64,000 nt of DNA from Ambrosia x helenae (GCA_030844895.1 CM061228.1:56471081-56535080); one strand, 5' to 3'; numbered from the stretch's first letter, positions 20,898-33,533 are shown. Notes: generated by a model from the sequence alone, not told the origin. Program-made: numbers and translations.

Positions 20898-22133
20898 ATC
20901 CCCAGAGTGAACTCCTGCTGCTCAGGTCATGCATGGGGGTCGCTAAGTTACTTTTTTGGGTTACGAACTTGCCAACCCCACTTCATGGTGGATGCGGTAT
21001 CCCTTTTTGATGATGGTCTCCGCGAAGCTATTGAAGATATAGTTGTGTGTGGCGGCCCCTTCTTCGGGGACCTCCAGTGGCGCTTGGCATCCTTGCCGAT
21101 GCGTTTAGGTGGTTTGGGCCTCCTTTCAGCTCGAGATGTTGGGGTCTATGCCTTTGTGGCGTCCAGAGCTCAGTCTTGGGAACTTCAGGATCATATCCTC
21201 CGAAACAGTGGGGTCATTGGACTAGACCCAGACTATCAACAGGCGCTCGAACGCTTAAATGTCTATCTCCCGGATTTTGATATTGGCGGTTTTTCTAACA
21301 AGGACACCGCCCCCCCAAAGCCACAAAAAACTTTGGCGAATGCTCTTTTTAGCAAAACTGCTCAGAGCCTGGGAGAAGTTTTTGAGTTGTCCACTCGCCA
21401 GAAGGCGGTGATTGAATGCCTAAAGGGCCCTCATGCTCAGGATTTTTTGACCGTTATCCCGATTGAGGGTTTGGGTCAATGCATGTCTGCAGTAGAGTAC
21501 AGTGCTATACTCAAGTACCGATTGATGATCCCTATGTACCCAGAAGATGAAACATGCCCCATCTGCCGTAAAACCTGCATGGATAAATACGGGGAGCATG
21601 CAATTCATTGCAAGGAGCTCCCTGGTTTCAAATATCGGCATGACTGGGTGAGGGATGTTTTGTGGGATATCTTGAGAAGAGCTGGGATCTCTGCCAAAAA
21701 GGAGGCCCCTGTAAACTTCCTCACAGACCCCACGGAAGGGAGATCCACCCTGCGACCAGCAGACCTGCTTGTCTTTGGTTGGGAGAGAGGGAAACATGCT
21801 TGTGTGGACCTCACCGGGGTATCTCCGCTGGTTGGGTTACGGGAAACATGGTTCGTAGCTGGGCAAGCATCAAGAAAGGCGGAATCAAAGAAAGTAGATA
21901 AACATGCTAAAGCTTGTGCAGATAACCAACATGTCTTTATCCCTCTGGCTTTCGACACCTTTGGCTCCCTGGCGCCAGAAGCTATTCGTTTCTTGACCAG
22001 GGTCCAACGGGTTGTCCACAGCAATGTTTCATCCCCAGGGGGGCAAGGTTTTGTCTTTAGTAGACTAGGGTTTGCAATTCAAAAAGGGGTGGCGGCGCAG
22101 CTTGTTGCCCGTCTACCTGCTATTATGATGTAA
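20898..22133 (+). pseudogene. Non-LTR retrotransposon ORF C-terminus: RT thumb, CCHC motif, RLE-like domain
   Basis: The continuous frame is 20883-22133 (416 residues), but its first codons come from flank. From 20898 another frame reads DPQSELLLLRSCMGVAKLLF and joins after an extra T near 20953, so there is one frameshift. Domains in order: RT thumb-like LASLPMRLGGLGLLSA (about residues 68-83), a spacer, a Cys/His motif CPICRKTCMDKYGEHAIHC (about 225-243), then RPAD-X14-D (about 292-310) followed by LTGVSPL, which fits the PD..D signature of restriction-like endonucleases in R2-like elements. Similar plant proteins have, I believe, been annotated under unrelated names such as auxilin-like. 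The stop and 3' end look native. Confidence 0.65.
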
Positions 22134-22178
22134 CTTCCGAAACTTGATGAGTTTTTAACTTGGTTAAACTTAAAAAAA
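20898..22178 (+). mobile_element. 5'-truncated non-LTR retrotransposon fragment (restriction-like-endonuclease type)
   Basis: An insert of higher GC than its surroundings separates two parts of the AT-rich repeat (CTTTTTATAGAATA and ACTAATTATTCGTAAAG, adjacent in the copy near 45920). It begins abruptly inside RT coding sequence, ends with a short 3' UTR and an A-run at 22171-22178, and has no LTR. This is the expected form of a target-primed, 5'-truncated insertion. A 17-bp piece of flank (AAATGAAATATTGGGAG) is repeated just before the 5' end. A second, much shorter insertion of the same 3' end is at 33534-33625. Confidence 0.75.
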
Positions 22179-22448
22179 ATATACTAATTATTCGTAAAGT
22201 TGGTTTTCAACTTTATCAGCTAGATTTCAAGTAAACCTAAAGTTAGAAGTTACCTTTGATATTTTGTATTTATTATTGATATAATGAAAGACAATTCAAC
22301 ACAACAAAAATAATAAAAATAATGTTAACTTTTCATGGGAAGTTCTAAACTGAAAATAGTTCTTTTCAAATCTAAAAATAGAAAATGAATATTGCGAATT
22401 TCTTAACTTTTTATACGGTGAATAAACTAACAATTCCTGATGTTTATT
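22179..22448. other. AT-rich repeat flank left of Copia-2
   Basis: Continuation of the repeat family (GTAAAGTTGGTTTTCAAC..). No gene. It ends in the TTATT that is duplicated on the other side of Copia-2. Confidence 0.7.
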
Positions 22449-23157
22449 TGTTAGGATCCAAGTTTGATTGTTTTGATTGTTTAAGTAAAATGAGTAATGA
22501 AAGAAGTAAGTTATAAATGGAAAGTGCAGCGGAATAATAAACTGTAAATCAAAACAAGAGAATAAATGTTTTTCAATCGAATGCTTTCATATATTCAAAT
22601 GATTACAACGATTGTACAAATACTCCCTCTCAGCCTGATCACTCTGTGATTGTTTGTCTAAGAGAATGTTTTGAGTGATGAATAGAACAGTACATGCACG
22701 GTTCTATTTATAGACAATCTAAACATCTGATGACCTAGGCTGACGTCACCTAAGACAGTGACCTCTAACAGAATAACAACATAAAACATCTGATGATACA
22801 AATAAATGTTACATTGAAAACTCTGAAAGGTAAACAGCTGATAGGAAACCTCTGATGGTCTTGAATCATCTGTTGTAGCCTAAGTGCTGTTGGCTCCAAC
22901 AGACCTTTAGTCTTCAGTACTTTGATCAATAGTTGTTCTTCATCAGACCTTTGATCAGCAGTTGTTCTCTAGCAGTTGTTATCTATCAGACCTTTGTAAC
23001 AGCAGTTGTTCCAGCAGTTGTTAGGGTACAACAGATGTTAGGGTCAACAGTCTTTTGGGAGAAGTAACTTGTAAATGCTGTTATTATTATGGATCAATTG
23101 TGTAGTATATTTTGGCTTTCCAATCATCTGTTCTTCTCCAGGTCAGCAGACCCAACA
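22449..23157 (-). repeat. Copia-2 3' LTR (709 bp)
   Basis: Matches 43013-43710 along its length with scattered differences. Minus-strand TATAAATA at 22705-22712. The region upstream of it on the minus strand is full of AGCAGTTGTT and CATCTGATG motifs. Confidence 0.95.
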
Positions 23158-23172
23158 ATCTCCCCCTAGAAC
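23158..23172 (-). other. Copia-2 polypurine tract
   Basis: Minus strand TTCTAGGGGGAGAT immediately before the 3' LTR; this is the usual Sirevirus form. Confidence 0.85.
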
Positions 23173-23186
23173 AGATGATGCCAAAA

Positions 23187-26100
23187 CTAAGCTTTATTTT
23201 GATCTTTATTTCTCATCAGACTTTCTCTGATTTGCCCTTTGAACTGTAATTCAAAGCTCGATGAGAAGAAGTCTTCTGCATCTCTTTCAAGCTCCAAGTT
23301 TAGCAATGTTTGGAGATCTTCTGCACATAAGCCATGTGCATCATCCATACTTAACTTTTGGGCTTTTCCATCTAATCTGAGCAGAGTCAATTCATGGTTG
23401 TCTTTATCGACCTTCCATTTTAGAATTTTTGAACCAAAGGATTTGTTGAGCTACAAATTTATTTTTGATGAGTTTGGTGATGGAGGTCTCCCAATGAGTT
23501 TCCTGAGTTCTTCAGTAGTGGGATCAGAGAAATAGTGTGCTTGATTGAAGAGGCCCTCTTTTACAAATGTATCAACAAACTTCTTCTGGTCTTCTTCAGA
23601 CATTTCCTTCTGTTTCTTGAACTGTCTCTTGGCAGCAACAGATAGGTCAGAAGTGTCAAGAAAGCTGTCAAGTGTAAAGGCCTGTTGAGGTCTCTTCATC
23701 ATGGGAGCATCAGAGTAAACTGGTTTTCTGGGCAGTGTAGGATCTTTATTTCTATTCTCTTCCAATTTCTTGTATGTCTCAACCAGCCTTAGCTCAGCCT
23801 ATCTTGCAACTGACTTCATATCCCCATATTTGGCAGCCACAATTTCTTCTCTCATTCTTTTGAACTTTAAAGCTCTGGCTGGATCTCTGCCTTTCCTAAA
23901 ATCAGGGGCAGAGACTTTTGCTAGGGGATTCTTAGCCATTTCTTCAATTCTCATAAGTTCTTCTTGAAGAGCATGAGTGGTCCAGCTTGCAAACTGTTTC
24001 TTGTTTGCTTTGTAGGGCATGGTTGCCAAGATTTGTTCAAGAAGAGATTCCCTAACCACCCTTTCCAGATCACTGCTGAGAGGCATGGTATATATGGAGT
24101 TGCTCAGGGTCTTAGCAAAATCTTCAATCCTTCTCAGTTTACTAAGCTCTGCTAAATGGATGCCATGAGCAGTCCTGTCATCTTTCCCTTTACATCTCTC
24201 CTTGATGATTAAATCAGCCTGCTCAATGTTGAGTTTAAGATATTGATCTATGTTTTGAGGAGCAGGAAAATTTGGAAGAGATGGGAAAGATCTGTTTGAT
24301 GGATGTTCAGTATTGTAGAAGGATTACATTTCCCCCTTGAGTAGATCAAGCTCAAGAGGATACTGAACAACTAATGATGTGATGGATAGTGGTGGTCTGT
24401 TAGATGTGAATTGAGAAGTGTGTGGTGAGTATGATGAAAGTGGGATGGCTGATATAGGTGTAGGTTTGGTAGTTGAAGTAGGAGGTGGTGATGTTTGTAT
24501 GTTTTCATCTTGTACTACAAAAGTTGATTTTCTCTTCCTTTTGTACAAGATGAGTGGTGATGGTGGTGTTGCAGCAGTGGTTGTGTTAACATCTGTTGGC
24601 ACTTGTGTAGGACCAACAGATGTTTGGGATTTAGGTGGTGAAGTGGTTGTAGGTGGTGTGTTAGTAGTTGTGGTAGTGGGTTTGGTTGTTGGTTTGGTGG
24701 TAGGTTCAGTTGTTTTGGTGGCATCAGTGGTTTTGGTGGCAACAATGGTTCTTGTAGCAGTTGTTTTAGCAGCAGCAGTTTTAGCAGCAGTTTTGGATGG
24801 TGGTTGTCTGATGTGTTTGGCAGGCATCTTCTTCCTTTTAGAGGAACCCACATCCTCAACTTCTTGCTGTTGCTCTATCTTTCTTTGCACCAGAGCCTCT
24901 GCTTTGCATTCCAATGTGTCAAGCCTCTTTTGCTTCACTTCAGCAGCCTTTTCAGCAATGACATTAGCAGTTTGATCAATTTCTTTTTCTTTTCCCGCAT
25001 TGACTGCTTCAGCATCAGCATCAGCATCAGCATCAGCAGTGGATTGAACAGTGGGATTTGGTTGTTGTGCTAGTTCAGACCCTGGTTTTGTTCCAAATGG
25101 CTTTAGCTTTGGTAGTCTATCTCTGCCACTCTCCCTGTTTTTGGCATCATCAGCTGTGAACTCATCATCATTTTCATCTCTCCTGATGGTTGTAGGGGCA
25201 GAGCCAGTGGTCTTCAGCAAATGGTCTTTGATGGCTTTAATATCTGCTTGGGTATCTGTGTACCTAGCATCTACCATAGTTCTGATCTGAGCCATGTAGG
25301 TTTCATGTGTTTGATCTGCTAGTTTTATATGAGCTATGATGATGGGGGAAACTGATTTCCATAGCTCACTAGCAATCTCTTCTTTGGATGGTTGACTTTT
25401 GGTATGAGCAGCCAAAGATCCCATAATTGTCTTTAGATCTAGCTTGATATCAGCAATAGAGGTTTCAATGGATTGGACTCTAGCCGTCAATTCTTGGTAT
25501 TTTAACCTATCACCTAAATTAATAGGATCATCTGGATTCCTATCAGTGGTAGTTGTATCTGGTTCAGTCTTAGGAGTTGAGTCCATAGAATGAGAACCAT
25601 ATGCCCTTTTGTCTTGGTTCTGGGGACTTCCAACTGATTTTGGGGACACTATAGTGGCCTCATCAGTTGTTGCCATCAAGGAAGTCTTAGCTATGTAACC
25701 ACTGTCCTGTTGTGAGACAATGGTCTCTACATCAGTAGTGGCTGCTTCACTTGAAAACTCTTCTAGAGTTTCATTTAACTCCAGGGGTGTAACCTCCTCT
25801 GTTCGTGGGTTAGCTGATTGATTTTCCTCAGTCCCAGTCACTTGTTAGTGTATACTCTCATTGATGGGTGAAGGAGAGGAACTGGGAATGTCCTGAGTTT
25901 TATCAATAGCTTCGAACAATGGTTGCATTGTTGGAAGGACATGTGATGGTGAGGGTGGAGGGGTGAAAAGAGAAGTAGCCCTGAGAGAAGGGCTTATGAT
26001 CATATGGTCAAGTGACTCATATGCCTCATGATGTGGTTCCCTTTGGCTTATAACATGATCCTTTTGTGAGGATTCATGAGGAGTTTGTTCAGGTTGAGAT

Positions 26101-26975
26101 ATATCCAATTGTTGTGAGGAAGTAACAATAGTGGTTTCTTGTTGCTTTTGTGTTGCAACAGGGTTTTCCTCTGGTATCTCATCTTCCAGAGGCCCCTTTT
26201 TGGGTTTTGTGGTGGTTTTTGTAGATGGACGTTTTCTTTTGGAGGTGGTTGGTGTGGGTTTCACAGCACTGGATGTAGTGCCATGAGCACCAGGAGCAGT
26301 GGGCTCAACAACAGAGGTTTGGGCAACAGTTGTTGTCTTAGTCCTCTTTGTTTGTGTTTTTGAAACTTTAACTTTTGACAACTTTTCTTGGGTGTTTGAA
26401 CCCAGCATTCTTGTAAAAGTTTTATCAGTTAGACTCTTCATTTGAGATGATTTACCCTTTTTAAAATCTTTTTCAGGCAAAACCTTTTGTAGGATTACAC
26501 TCAAAATTCTTGGGTATATCATAAAAGCATTATTAGACCCAGACTTTTTTGCCTTCACATTTTATACTAAATCCAAGAACAGGCCCTGGGATAGATTGAA
26601 GTCAGATTCTGACAACATAGCATATCCCAAGTACTGAATTCTCAATGGGATTTCATTGAAGGAAGTGGATTTAGCAGAGACATAGAGAAGGAGTGTATGA
26701 AAGAAAAATTTCATGACTGGTGGGAAAAACTTTTTGAAAAGAGTTGACCCAGGCATTTGTGCATCATAACCCCTTTCTTGATACTCTGTGTGAAGTTCAG
26801 TCTTAGGGAAAGAGTCATTACCTGACAGGTCATTCAGTGAGAAGGTTGTGGATATCAGTTGGGGGGTATGCCACGTCTGCTCTCAAAAGCAAAGTTTTGG
26901 CCACATCAGCGGTTTCACCAGAGACTATAAAAACCCAGTTGTTGTTCTACCAAAGTGCTGATGCTAACAACACTT
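23187..26975 (-). pseudogene. Copia-2 env-like accessory ORF, degenerate
   Basis: One frame is recoverable from about 26900 to 23187, interrupted by in-frame stops at 26559-26561, 25842-25844, about 24324, 23799 and 23451; homologous sequence upstream to about 26975 is in a different frame. The N-terminal region matches the Copia-1 ORF (FKKFF..VMKFFFHTLLLYVS, AFMIYPRILSVILQ). It is followed by a Ser/Thr/Pro-rich linker, a coiled-coil-like stretch (SIETSIADIKLDLKTIMGSL, about 25500-25400), a Thr/Pro-rich low-complexity segment and a C-terminal domain with SEEDQKKFVDTFVKEGLF. Copia-1 is cut before the equivalent of the coiled coil. The protein is conserved in two divergent elements; its role is unknown. 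Confidence 0.8.
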
Positions 26976-27241
26976 GGGTTTTTTTATTATATATATATAT
27001 ACATAGAATGGAAACAGTTTTTTTATCTGATCAGACGTTTGAAAGCAGATTTTTCAACCAAACAGTGGTTGTTTTATCTGATTAGATGTTTGAAACAGAT
27101 TTTTCAACTAATAGTGGATAGAATGGATGAAACAGTGGTTGTTTCATCCTTAGCAGATTTTCAACCAAAATGCTATTTTTAAGGATGAAATTTTGATTTT
27201 CTGAAACATTTTAATGTTTTTATTTAAAACATTTTTGTTGT
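26976..27241 (-). other. Copia-2 spacer between pol and the accessory ORF
   Basis: No ORF. AT-rich with a short (TA)n and repeats of an AACAGTGG / CAGATTTTTCAAC type. Equivalent in position to 5788-6308 of Copia-1. Confidence 0.6.
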
Positions 27242-29239
27242 TTAGTCCATGTTTAGCATACCAATCCCAGAAATCAGATTTTCAAAAGTAGATGTGTCTA
27301 AAGCTTTTGTCAACACATCTGCCAACTGATCCTCTGTTGGAACATGGTGCAGAGAAATCAAACCTTTTTCATAGCTATCTCTGACAAAGTGATGTCTGAT
27401 GTCAATGTGTTTTGTGGTTGAATGAGAAACTGGATTTTTGATGATATTTTCAGCAACTTGACTATCCAGTATGAGTGGAGTCCTTAGTGCAGTTATACCA
27501 AAATCCAGTAGTTGATTTTGAAGCCACATGAGTTGGGCTGTACAGCTTGCAGCAGCAATGTATTCAGCCTCTGCTGTTGAAGTTGAAACAGCTGCTTGCT
27601 TTTTGCTTTGCCATGAGACTAAGGCATTCCCTAGAAACTGGCACCCTCCTGATGTAGACTTTCTTGTGGTGTGGCAGCCAGTAAAATCACTATCTGAATA
27701 ACCTGAAAGCTCAATGTTTCCATTAGCAGGATACTAGATACCAAGTGTGGGAGCACCTTTTAGGTATCTGAATATCCTTTTCACAGCAATAAGGTTTGAC
27801 TTTCTAGGTGAAGCCTGGGATCTTGCACAAACACAAGTGGCAAACATAATGTCTGGCCTAGATGCAGTTAAGTACAATAAAGACCCAATCATGCATTTGT
27901 AATGTGTCTGGTCAACCAGTTCATCCTTGTCATCAATAGTGAGTAGCTTAGCTGTGCTCATGGGTGTACTACATGGCTTACAGTCATTCATCTCAAATCT
28001 GGTTAACAAATTTTTTACATATTTGTTTTGATGAATGAATGTGCCATTTTGCAGCTGCTTCACTTGGAGACCAAGGAAGCATTGAAGTTCACCCATAGCA
28101 CTCATCTCAAACTCTACTGTCATGAGTTCCCTAAACTCTTCACACATTTTGTTACATGTAGACCCAAAAATGATGTCATCCACATATATTTGAACAATCA
28201 TTAAATCCTTCCCTCTCCATTTTAGAAATAAAGTTTTATCATTACCTCTTGTGAAACCAATGGATAAGAGAAAGGTGGAAAGAGTTTCATACCAGGCCCT
28301 AGGTGTTTGTTTGAGTCCATACAAAGCTTTGTTGAGCTTGTATACATAATCAGGATGGAATGTGTCTTCAAAACCAGGTGATTGACATACATAGACCTCC
28401 TCCTGAATTTTGCCATATAGGAATGCACATTTGATGTCCATCTGATACACCTTGATGTTGTGGTTGACAACAAAGGCTAGGAAGAGTATGATAGCTTCTA
28501 GCCTAGCTATAGGAGCAAAGGTTTCGTCATAGTCTATCCCCTCTTCTTGTCTGAAGCCTTGAACCACAAGCCTGGCTTTATTCTTGACAACTATACCCCT
28601 TTCATCAGCTTTGTTTTTGAAGACCCACTTTGTGCCAATTGGACAGGCTTCCTTTGGCAGTGTTACAAGTTCCCATACTTGTTGTCTTTTAAACTGAAGG
28701 AGCTCTTCCTGCATGGCTTCTACCCAACTGTTGTCTTTTAGTGCCTCTTGGTACTTGACAGGTTGTGTGAGAGATAGAAAGCCTACAAAAAGACAGATGT
28801 TTGAGGATTGGCTTCTTGTGAGCACACCCTCTCTGATGTTGCCAATGATTTGGTCTGGTGGATGAGCTCTTAGGTAGATTAAATCTCCCTGATACGGTAT
28901 GATGGCATTTTGAGGTGAAGGACAGAGGTTTGGTGACTCTGTTGATGTAACATCTGTTTGCACTTTTGTAGTACCAACAGATGTTTGAAATGGAGGTGGG
29001 GGAATGGGTCCAAGTGGTGTGAAATTGGACTGACTTTTGTCAACAGAGGTTGGACTTTTATCAACAGATGATTGAGCAGTGGATGAGATTGGTGAAGCAG
29101 TGGTTTGAGGGTAAGACTGGCCAACAGTGGCTGACTCAGCCGTGACAGAGTTTTAATAGGTGTTCTGAACATCTGCTTCCCCTGATACAGAATAGACTTT
29201 ATAGTGACTTGGAATCACAACATCTGTTCTGTAGTCTTG
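27242..29239 (-). pseudogene. Copia-2 reverse transcriptase and RNase H
   Basis: In frame with the integrase above it. A Ser/Thr/Pro linker with stops near 29237 and 29155 precedes the RT (RARLVVQGF, MDIKCAFLYG, QIYVDDIIFG). The RNase H part has STAEAEYIAA and DVLTKALD; the usual DSKSA is DSQVA here. A TAG at 27731-27733 replaces a Trp codon between RT and RNase H (Copia-1 has Trp at this position). Converts genomic RNA to cDNA in the family; inactive here as a full-length enzyme. Confidence 0.9.
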
Positions 29240-30025
29240 TTATGGAGATTGTGGAATACCTGCACTGTTAGTTTTGATAGTAATATCTTCAAATTTGAAT
29301 TTATCTAAATGAAACAATTCAGCAGGATTTGCTGGGATTTTTAAGGATGAAAGTTCATTGAACTTTACATTAAGAGTTTCTTCTATTGTCTTGGTCCTTG
29401 TCTTAAACACTTTGTAGGCCTTGGCAGTAGAAGAATATCCCAGAAAATATCCACAGTTTACTTTGGCTGCAAATTTTGAAATGGAATCTTGAAGAATTAA
29501 AATGAAACATGGGCAGCCAATGATTTTGAAAAATGAGATTAGTGGTTTGATTTTGAACAAAATTTCATAAGCAGTCTTTTGATGTCTAGGGTTGATTAAA
29601 ACTCTGTTTTGAACATAGCAAGCACTGTTTACAGCTTCTGCCCAGAAGGACAGTGGCAAACCAGAATCTGCTAGCATGGTTCTTGCAGCCTCAATGAGAG
29701 TTCTATTTTTCCTCTCAACCACCCCATTTTGTTCTGGTGTTCTTGGAATGCTGTACTGCCTCACAATTCCTTTTGACACACAGATGTCATCCAACTCCTT
29801 ATTTTTAAACTCTGTTCCATTGTCACTTCTAAAGACTTTTACTGGCAAGTCATATTGTTTTTCAACTTTGGTGACAAAGTCCTTTAAGATACTTGCAGTC
29901 TCATCCTTAGAGTGTAAAAAGTAAGTCCATGCAAACCTAGAAAAATCATCAACTATGACAAGACAAAATCTTTTTCTTCTTAGACTCATGATTTTAACTG
30001 GGCCAAACAAGTCCATGTGCAACAA
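29240..30025 (-). pseudogene. Copia-2 integrase core
   Basis: Open for 261 codons: MDLFGPVKIMSL, FRSDNGTEFKN, PEQNGVVERKNRTLIEAART and FWAEAVNSACYVQNR are visible, covering the D,D-35-E core and part of the C-terminal region. It is bounded by in-frame TAA stops at 30026-30028 (upstream) and 29237 (downstream); the surrounding frame continues on both sides. Confidence 0.92.
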
Positions 30026-31821
30026 TTATAGACATTGACTTGTTTTGGACTCATCAATGGATTTGTAAGAGCTTTTATGTTGTTTCCCTTTTAAGCAGGA
30101 AACACAATGCTCATCACATTTGAATTCTTTAGATGGTAAACCTCTTACAAGGCTTTGTTTGGAGAGTGAGTTGATAGTTTGAAGGTTGGTGTGACCCAGT
30201 CTCCTATGCCACAATTCTGTCTCTTTAGTGGAGGCAGCAGAAAACAGACAGACATTTGTCATAGGATTGTCCTTCAACATATCAACTACATACACATTGC
30301 CACTCCTATGAGCAACAAGTTGTGCTTTGCTCTCAGCAATGATGGTTTCAATCTTTTTCACCACTTCTGGCCCAATAATCTTACAAGTTTTCTTAGTGAA
30401 GAATGAGCCATAACCTTTGTCACTCATTTGTGATACACTAAAAAGATTAAATTTAAGATTATCAATAAGATTGACATTTTCAAACTTGAGTTTCCCAGCC
30501 TGAACAGTCCCTGAACCCAACACATTACCTTTTGAGTCATTACCAAAGGATATATCACCCCCTCCATGAGCTAAGAAGTCCAGAAGAAGGGCTCTACATC
30601 CTGTCATGTGCCTGGACCCTCCACTATCTACATACCAAAGGCTATCTAAGCAAGCAGAAGCTCCCTTAGCAGCAGCCATCAATGCACAATCACACTTGCA
30701 CTCACAATCATCAGATACACTCCAGGGATCTGAGAGATTCACAACCTCTTCTTTAGATTTTGTATCTGCAACTACTTCATCAACAATATCATCAGTCACA
30801 ATATCAGATTCAGTTACCACATCCTCAGATTCAACTTCTTCAACCATAGCCATGAAACAAAAATTTTCTGGTTCATTTTCAGCTTTCGCCATAAGAGCAA
30901 AATTTTCATCTGTTAACTCATCTGGTAGACTGCTCCAATCAACAAAGCCTTGTGTGAAGAAACTCTGTTGACTGGTCTCTGCAGGAGCAGAGGGTGGAGC
31001 AGCAGTCATTGGCACTTGTGCCTGAGCAACAGGTGTTTGCACATAGTGAATCTGAGGAACAGTGGTTTGGACATACTGGACAGGAACTGTGTTTGAGGAC
31101 TGTGCAAAATGAGCAGTGTTTTGCACATTTGGTCCAGGGGTATTATGGGAAACTTGATAAGTGTTGGTCTGTGGTCTTTGATTTGGATAGGTAATCATAG
31201 GTGTACCATGTTGACTCCTACATTCCCTAGCAAAATGACCAAGTCTATGACATTTATAACACTTAATCTTTGATTTATCCAACCCCACTTTTGACCTGCC
31301 AGTCAACCCTGGAAATCTTCTGCCAGTTTTTTTGTAAAAATTGTTAGTTCTTACACTGAGCAGAGCCAATTGGTGCATAATGTCCATTTCTTCCAAATCA
31401 TCAGGGTCAAAATACTTTAAGTCATCATACTTAAAGGATATGTTATCAGATGCCTGTATATCACCACCACTTGCTGTAAAAGCATAGTTTGGTGAATAAG
31501 AATCAGAGTTAAAACCTGAAGTTATGTCAATGAAATGATCATAACTCTGATCCTTATTATTACCAGGCACCTCATCATGACCCAAAAGTGTTGTATTACC
31601 AAATACATAATCATCAGACACTTTTCCAGAGTCCCGGAGCTTCTTTTTCTGGTTAAGCTCTCTCTCATAGGTCAAGAGCTTACCATGAAGCTGGGTCAGT
31701 GATAGGTCCTTAAATCCAATTGAGTTTTCTCATAACTATAGCAATAGTGTCCCATTTATCTGGTAATGATCTTAAAAACCTATGGTTCAAAGTTGAATTA
31801 GGGTAAGTTAGATCAACCAGT
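30026..31821 (-). pseudogene. Copia-2 gag C-terminal part, protease and pre-integrase
   Basis: In order: end of the gag core, zinc knuckle CYKCHRLGHFAREC, an acidic linker, protease WYVDSGGSRHMTG (coded at about 30600-30640) and GAG-pre-integrase LWHRRLGHTN and CVSCLKGKQHKSS. gag and pol share one frame here, unlike Copia-1. The upstream gag half is at 42355-42844, on the far side of Gypsy-2. The frame is disturbed near 31700. Confidence 0.9.
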
Positions 31822-32056
31822 TTTAGTGTAACACCCCAACCGATGGCGGAAACATCGAGGTGTCACGTAAGAATGAGTATACAGTAGCACATGGTATTCA
31901 AGTTTTAATTGAAATTTATTTAAAGTGCAAATATCCAAAATTGAAAATTCATAATAAGTCTTGAATGAAATTCTAATACATCAAAAAGCCAAACAAAGCA
32001 TAAACTTCAAATTGTCTCCTCATGCTAACTCTCTAGACTTCAAGCATCATTATTAC

Positions 32057-32532
32057 CTGTTGAGTTGTAAAAATAGGGGGGGGGGGTCAACTAGAAGTTG
32101 GTGAGAATACATAAGCCATGTCAAGCAATTAAGTTTAAGAATAAAAGTTTAGCAATTCATATGTCTATCGTAAGTTTAAGTCTACATGAATAAACATGAA
32201 GTGTTGTATGCACATAATCAAACTTCCGACTAGTTTAGGTCCATCCGGTCATCCACGGTTCACCTTAATATCACGTTGGAACGATAACAATCACTCGCGC
32301 TCCCCATAAAAGATGGTCAACGAATCTAGGTGGGATTGTCAATCCAATAGATCTATTATTGAGTATCGCCGGCTTGGCCATAGCTAATGATTATGTATGT
32401 TGAAGTTTAAGTCTAACTGTAGTTGTCTAAGTCATTTGGCATTAAAGTTTACAACTAGACATGTATGTAGAATTGCTTAAGTATAATGTTGCAAGTATAA
32501 AGAATTGCATAGACATGGTTACGTAAACTCAC
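32057..32532 (-). other. Predicted leader intron in the Gypsy-2 LTRs (left copy)
   Basis: Minus strand: donor GCTAAG/GTGAGTTTACG with GT at 32532-32531. Acceptor CTCAACAG/GTAATAATG ends at 32057, downstream of CTCACCAACTTCTAGTTGAC. The palindrome AATAGATCTATT is at 32346-32357. The right LTR has the same module at 39961-40435. Confidence 0.55.
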
Positions 32533-33328
32533 CTTAGCAAAGTATTAAGTCTCGAGAAAAAGAATAAGTGTAGCCCCAAAGTTTCCAAGTATTACCCTAT
32601 GTATAAGGTAACAAATAAGTCTAAGTCTTTCTAGTCTACAAGTATTTTCTAGGGTTTCGAATTGGGGATAAGTATTCGTTTGATTAATAAATAAAAGGTT
32701 TAATAAATAAACAAAAAGTCTTTTTGTAAAATTTTAGATTAAAGATGGTTACATTATAAAGTTTTAAGTATGAAAATAATTTTTATAAAATTATTTTCCT
32801 AAAAATAGAATATTTAATCCATTTATTTCAAATTGTCAAAATATAACTTTAATATCTAAAAATATTAAAATTAAAGAATTTTTAAATTAAAATTTGTATT
32901 TCTGTTCTAAATGGGCAGAAATAATTTATATAAAATTTTGGTGCAAAAATATTGAAAAGTGAATTTATTATGATTTATTTATGATTAAAAATAACAAAAA
33001 TTGATTAAAAATATTAAATAAATGATTTTTCAGAAATAAAAATCATTTCAGAAATGCTTAATGTTATATAAACTCAGAATAATTTTTGTGGGAAATTATA
33101 TAATCATTTTGATATTTTTATAGAATTTTATAATTATAATAGAATAAACTTGAAATATTTATTATATATATTAAATAAATAATTTTTGGAAAACTAAAAA
33201 TTGTATGTTAAACTTTTCTATTAGAATAACATAAAATAATTTTTGTAGAATTTATAAAGCAAATTTTAGTATTTTAAAACCAATTTTAAAAATATAAGTG
33301 AATATATATAAATCAAAAAGGTAAAAAT

Positions 33329-33415
33329 AAAAAATGTTTTGTTCAAGCTGGGAATCGAACCCGGGTCTGACCCGGTTGGAAGGTTTTAAATCACAAGTTC
33401 AGACCAGTTGGTCTG
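33329..33415 (-). other. tRNA-like Pol III promoter module, minus strand (Gypsy-2 LTR)
   Basis: Minus strand A-box-like CAGACCAACTGG (33415-33404), then a perfect B box GGTTCGATTCC (33361-33351) 42 nt later, then a T6 run (33334-33329). Also present in the right LTR (B box 41271-41281, A box 41324-41335). It resembles the head of a tRNA-derived SINE; a tRNA cloverleaf is not convincing. Confidence 0.55.
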
Positions 33416-33445
33416 AACCCTGAGAACGATAAATCTTGGTTTAGA

Positions 33446-33497
<52 letters not shown>

Positions 33498-33533
33498 ACT
33501 TGAAACTGATCATCTAAACTTTTTAATGAAAGG

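Noticed and set aside
24418..24975. 185-codon plus-strand frame opposite the Copia-2 accessory ORF
   Set aside because: Antisense shadow of the Thr/Pro-rich repeat of the accessory ORF; Val-rich composition follows from ACC/ACA repeats.
33440..33500. Long (TA)n in the left Gypsy-2 LTR as a possible element boundary
   Set aside because: The right LTR has a shorter tract at the same place, so it is microsatellite expansion.
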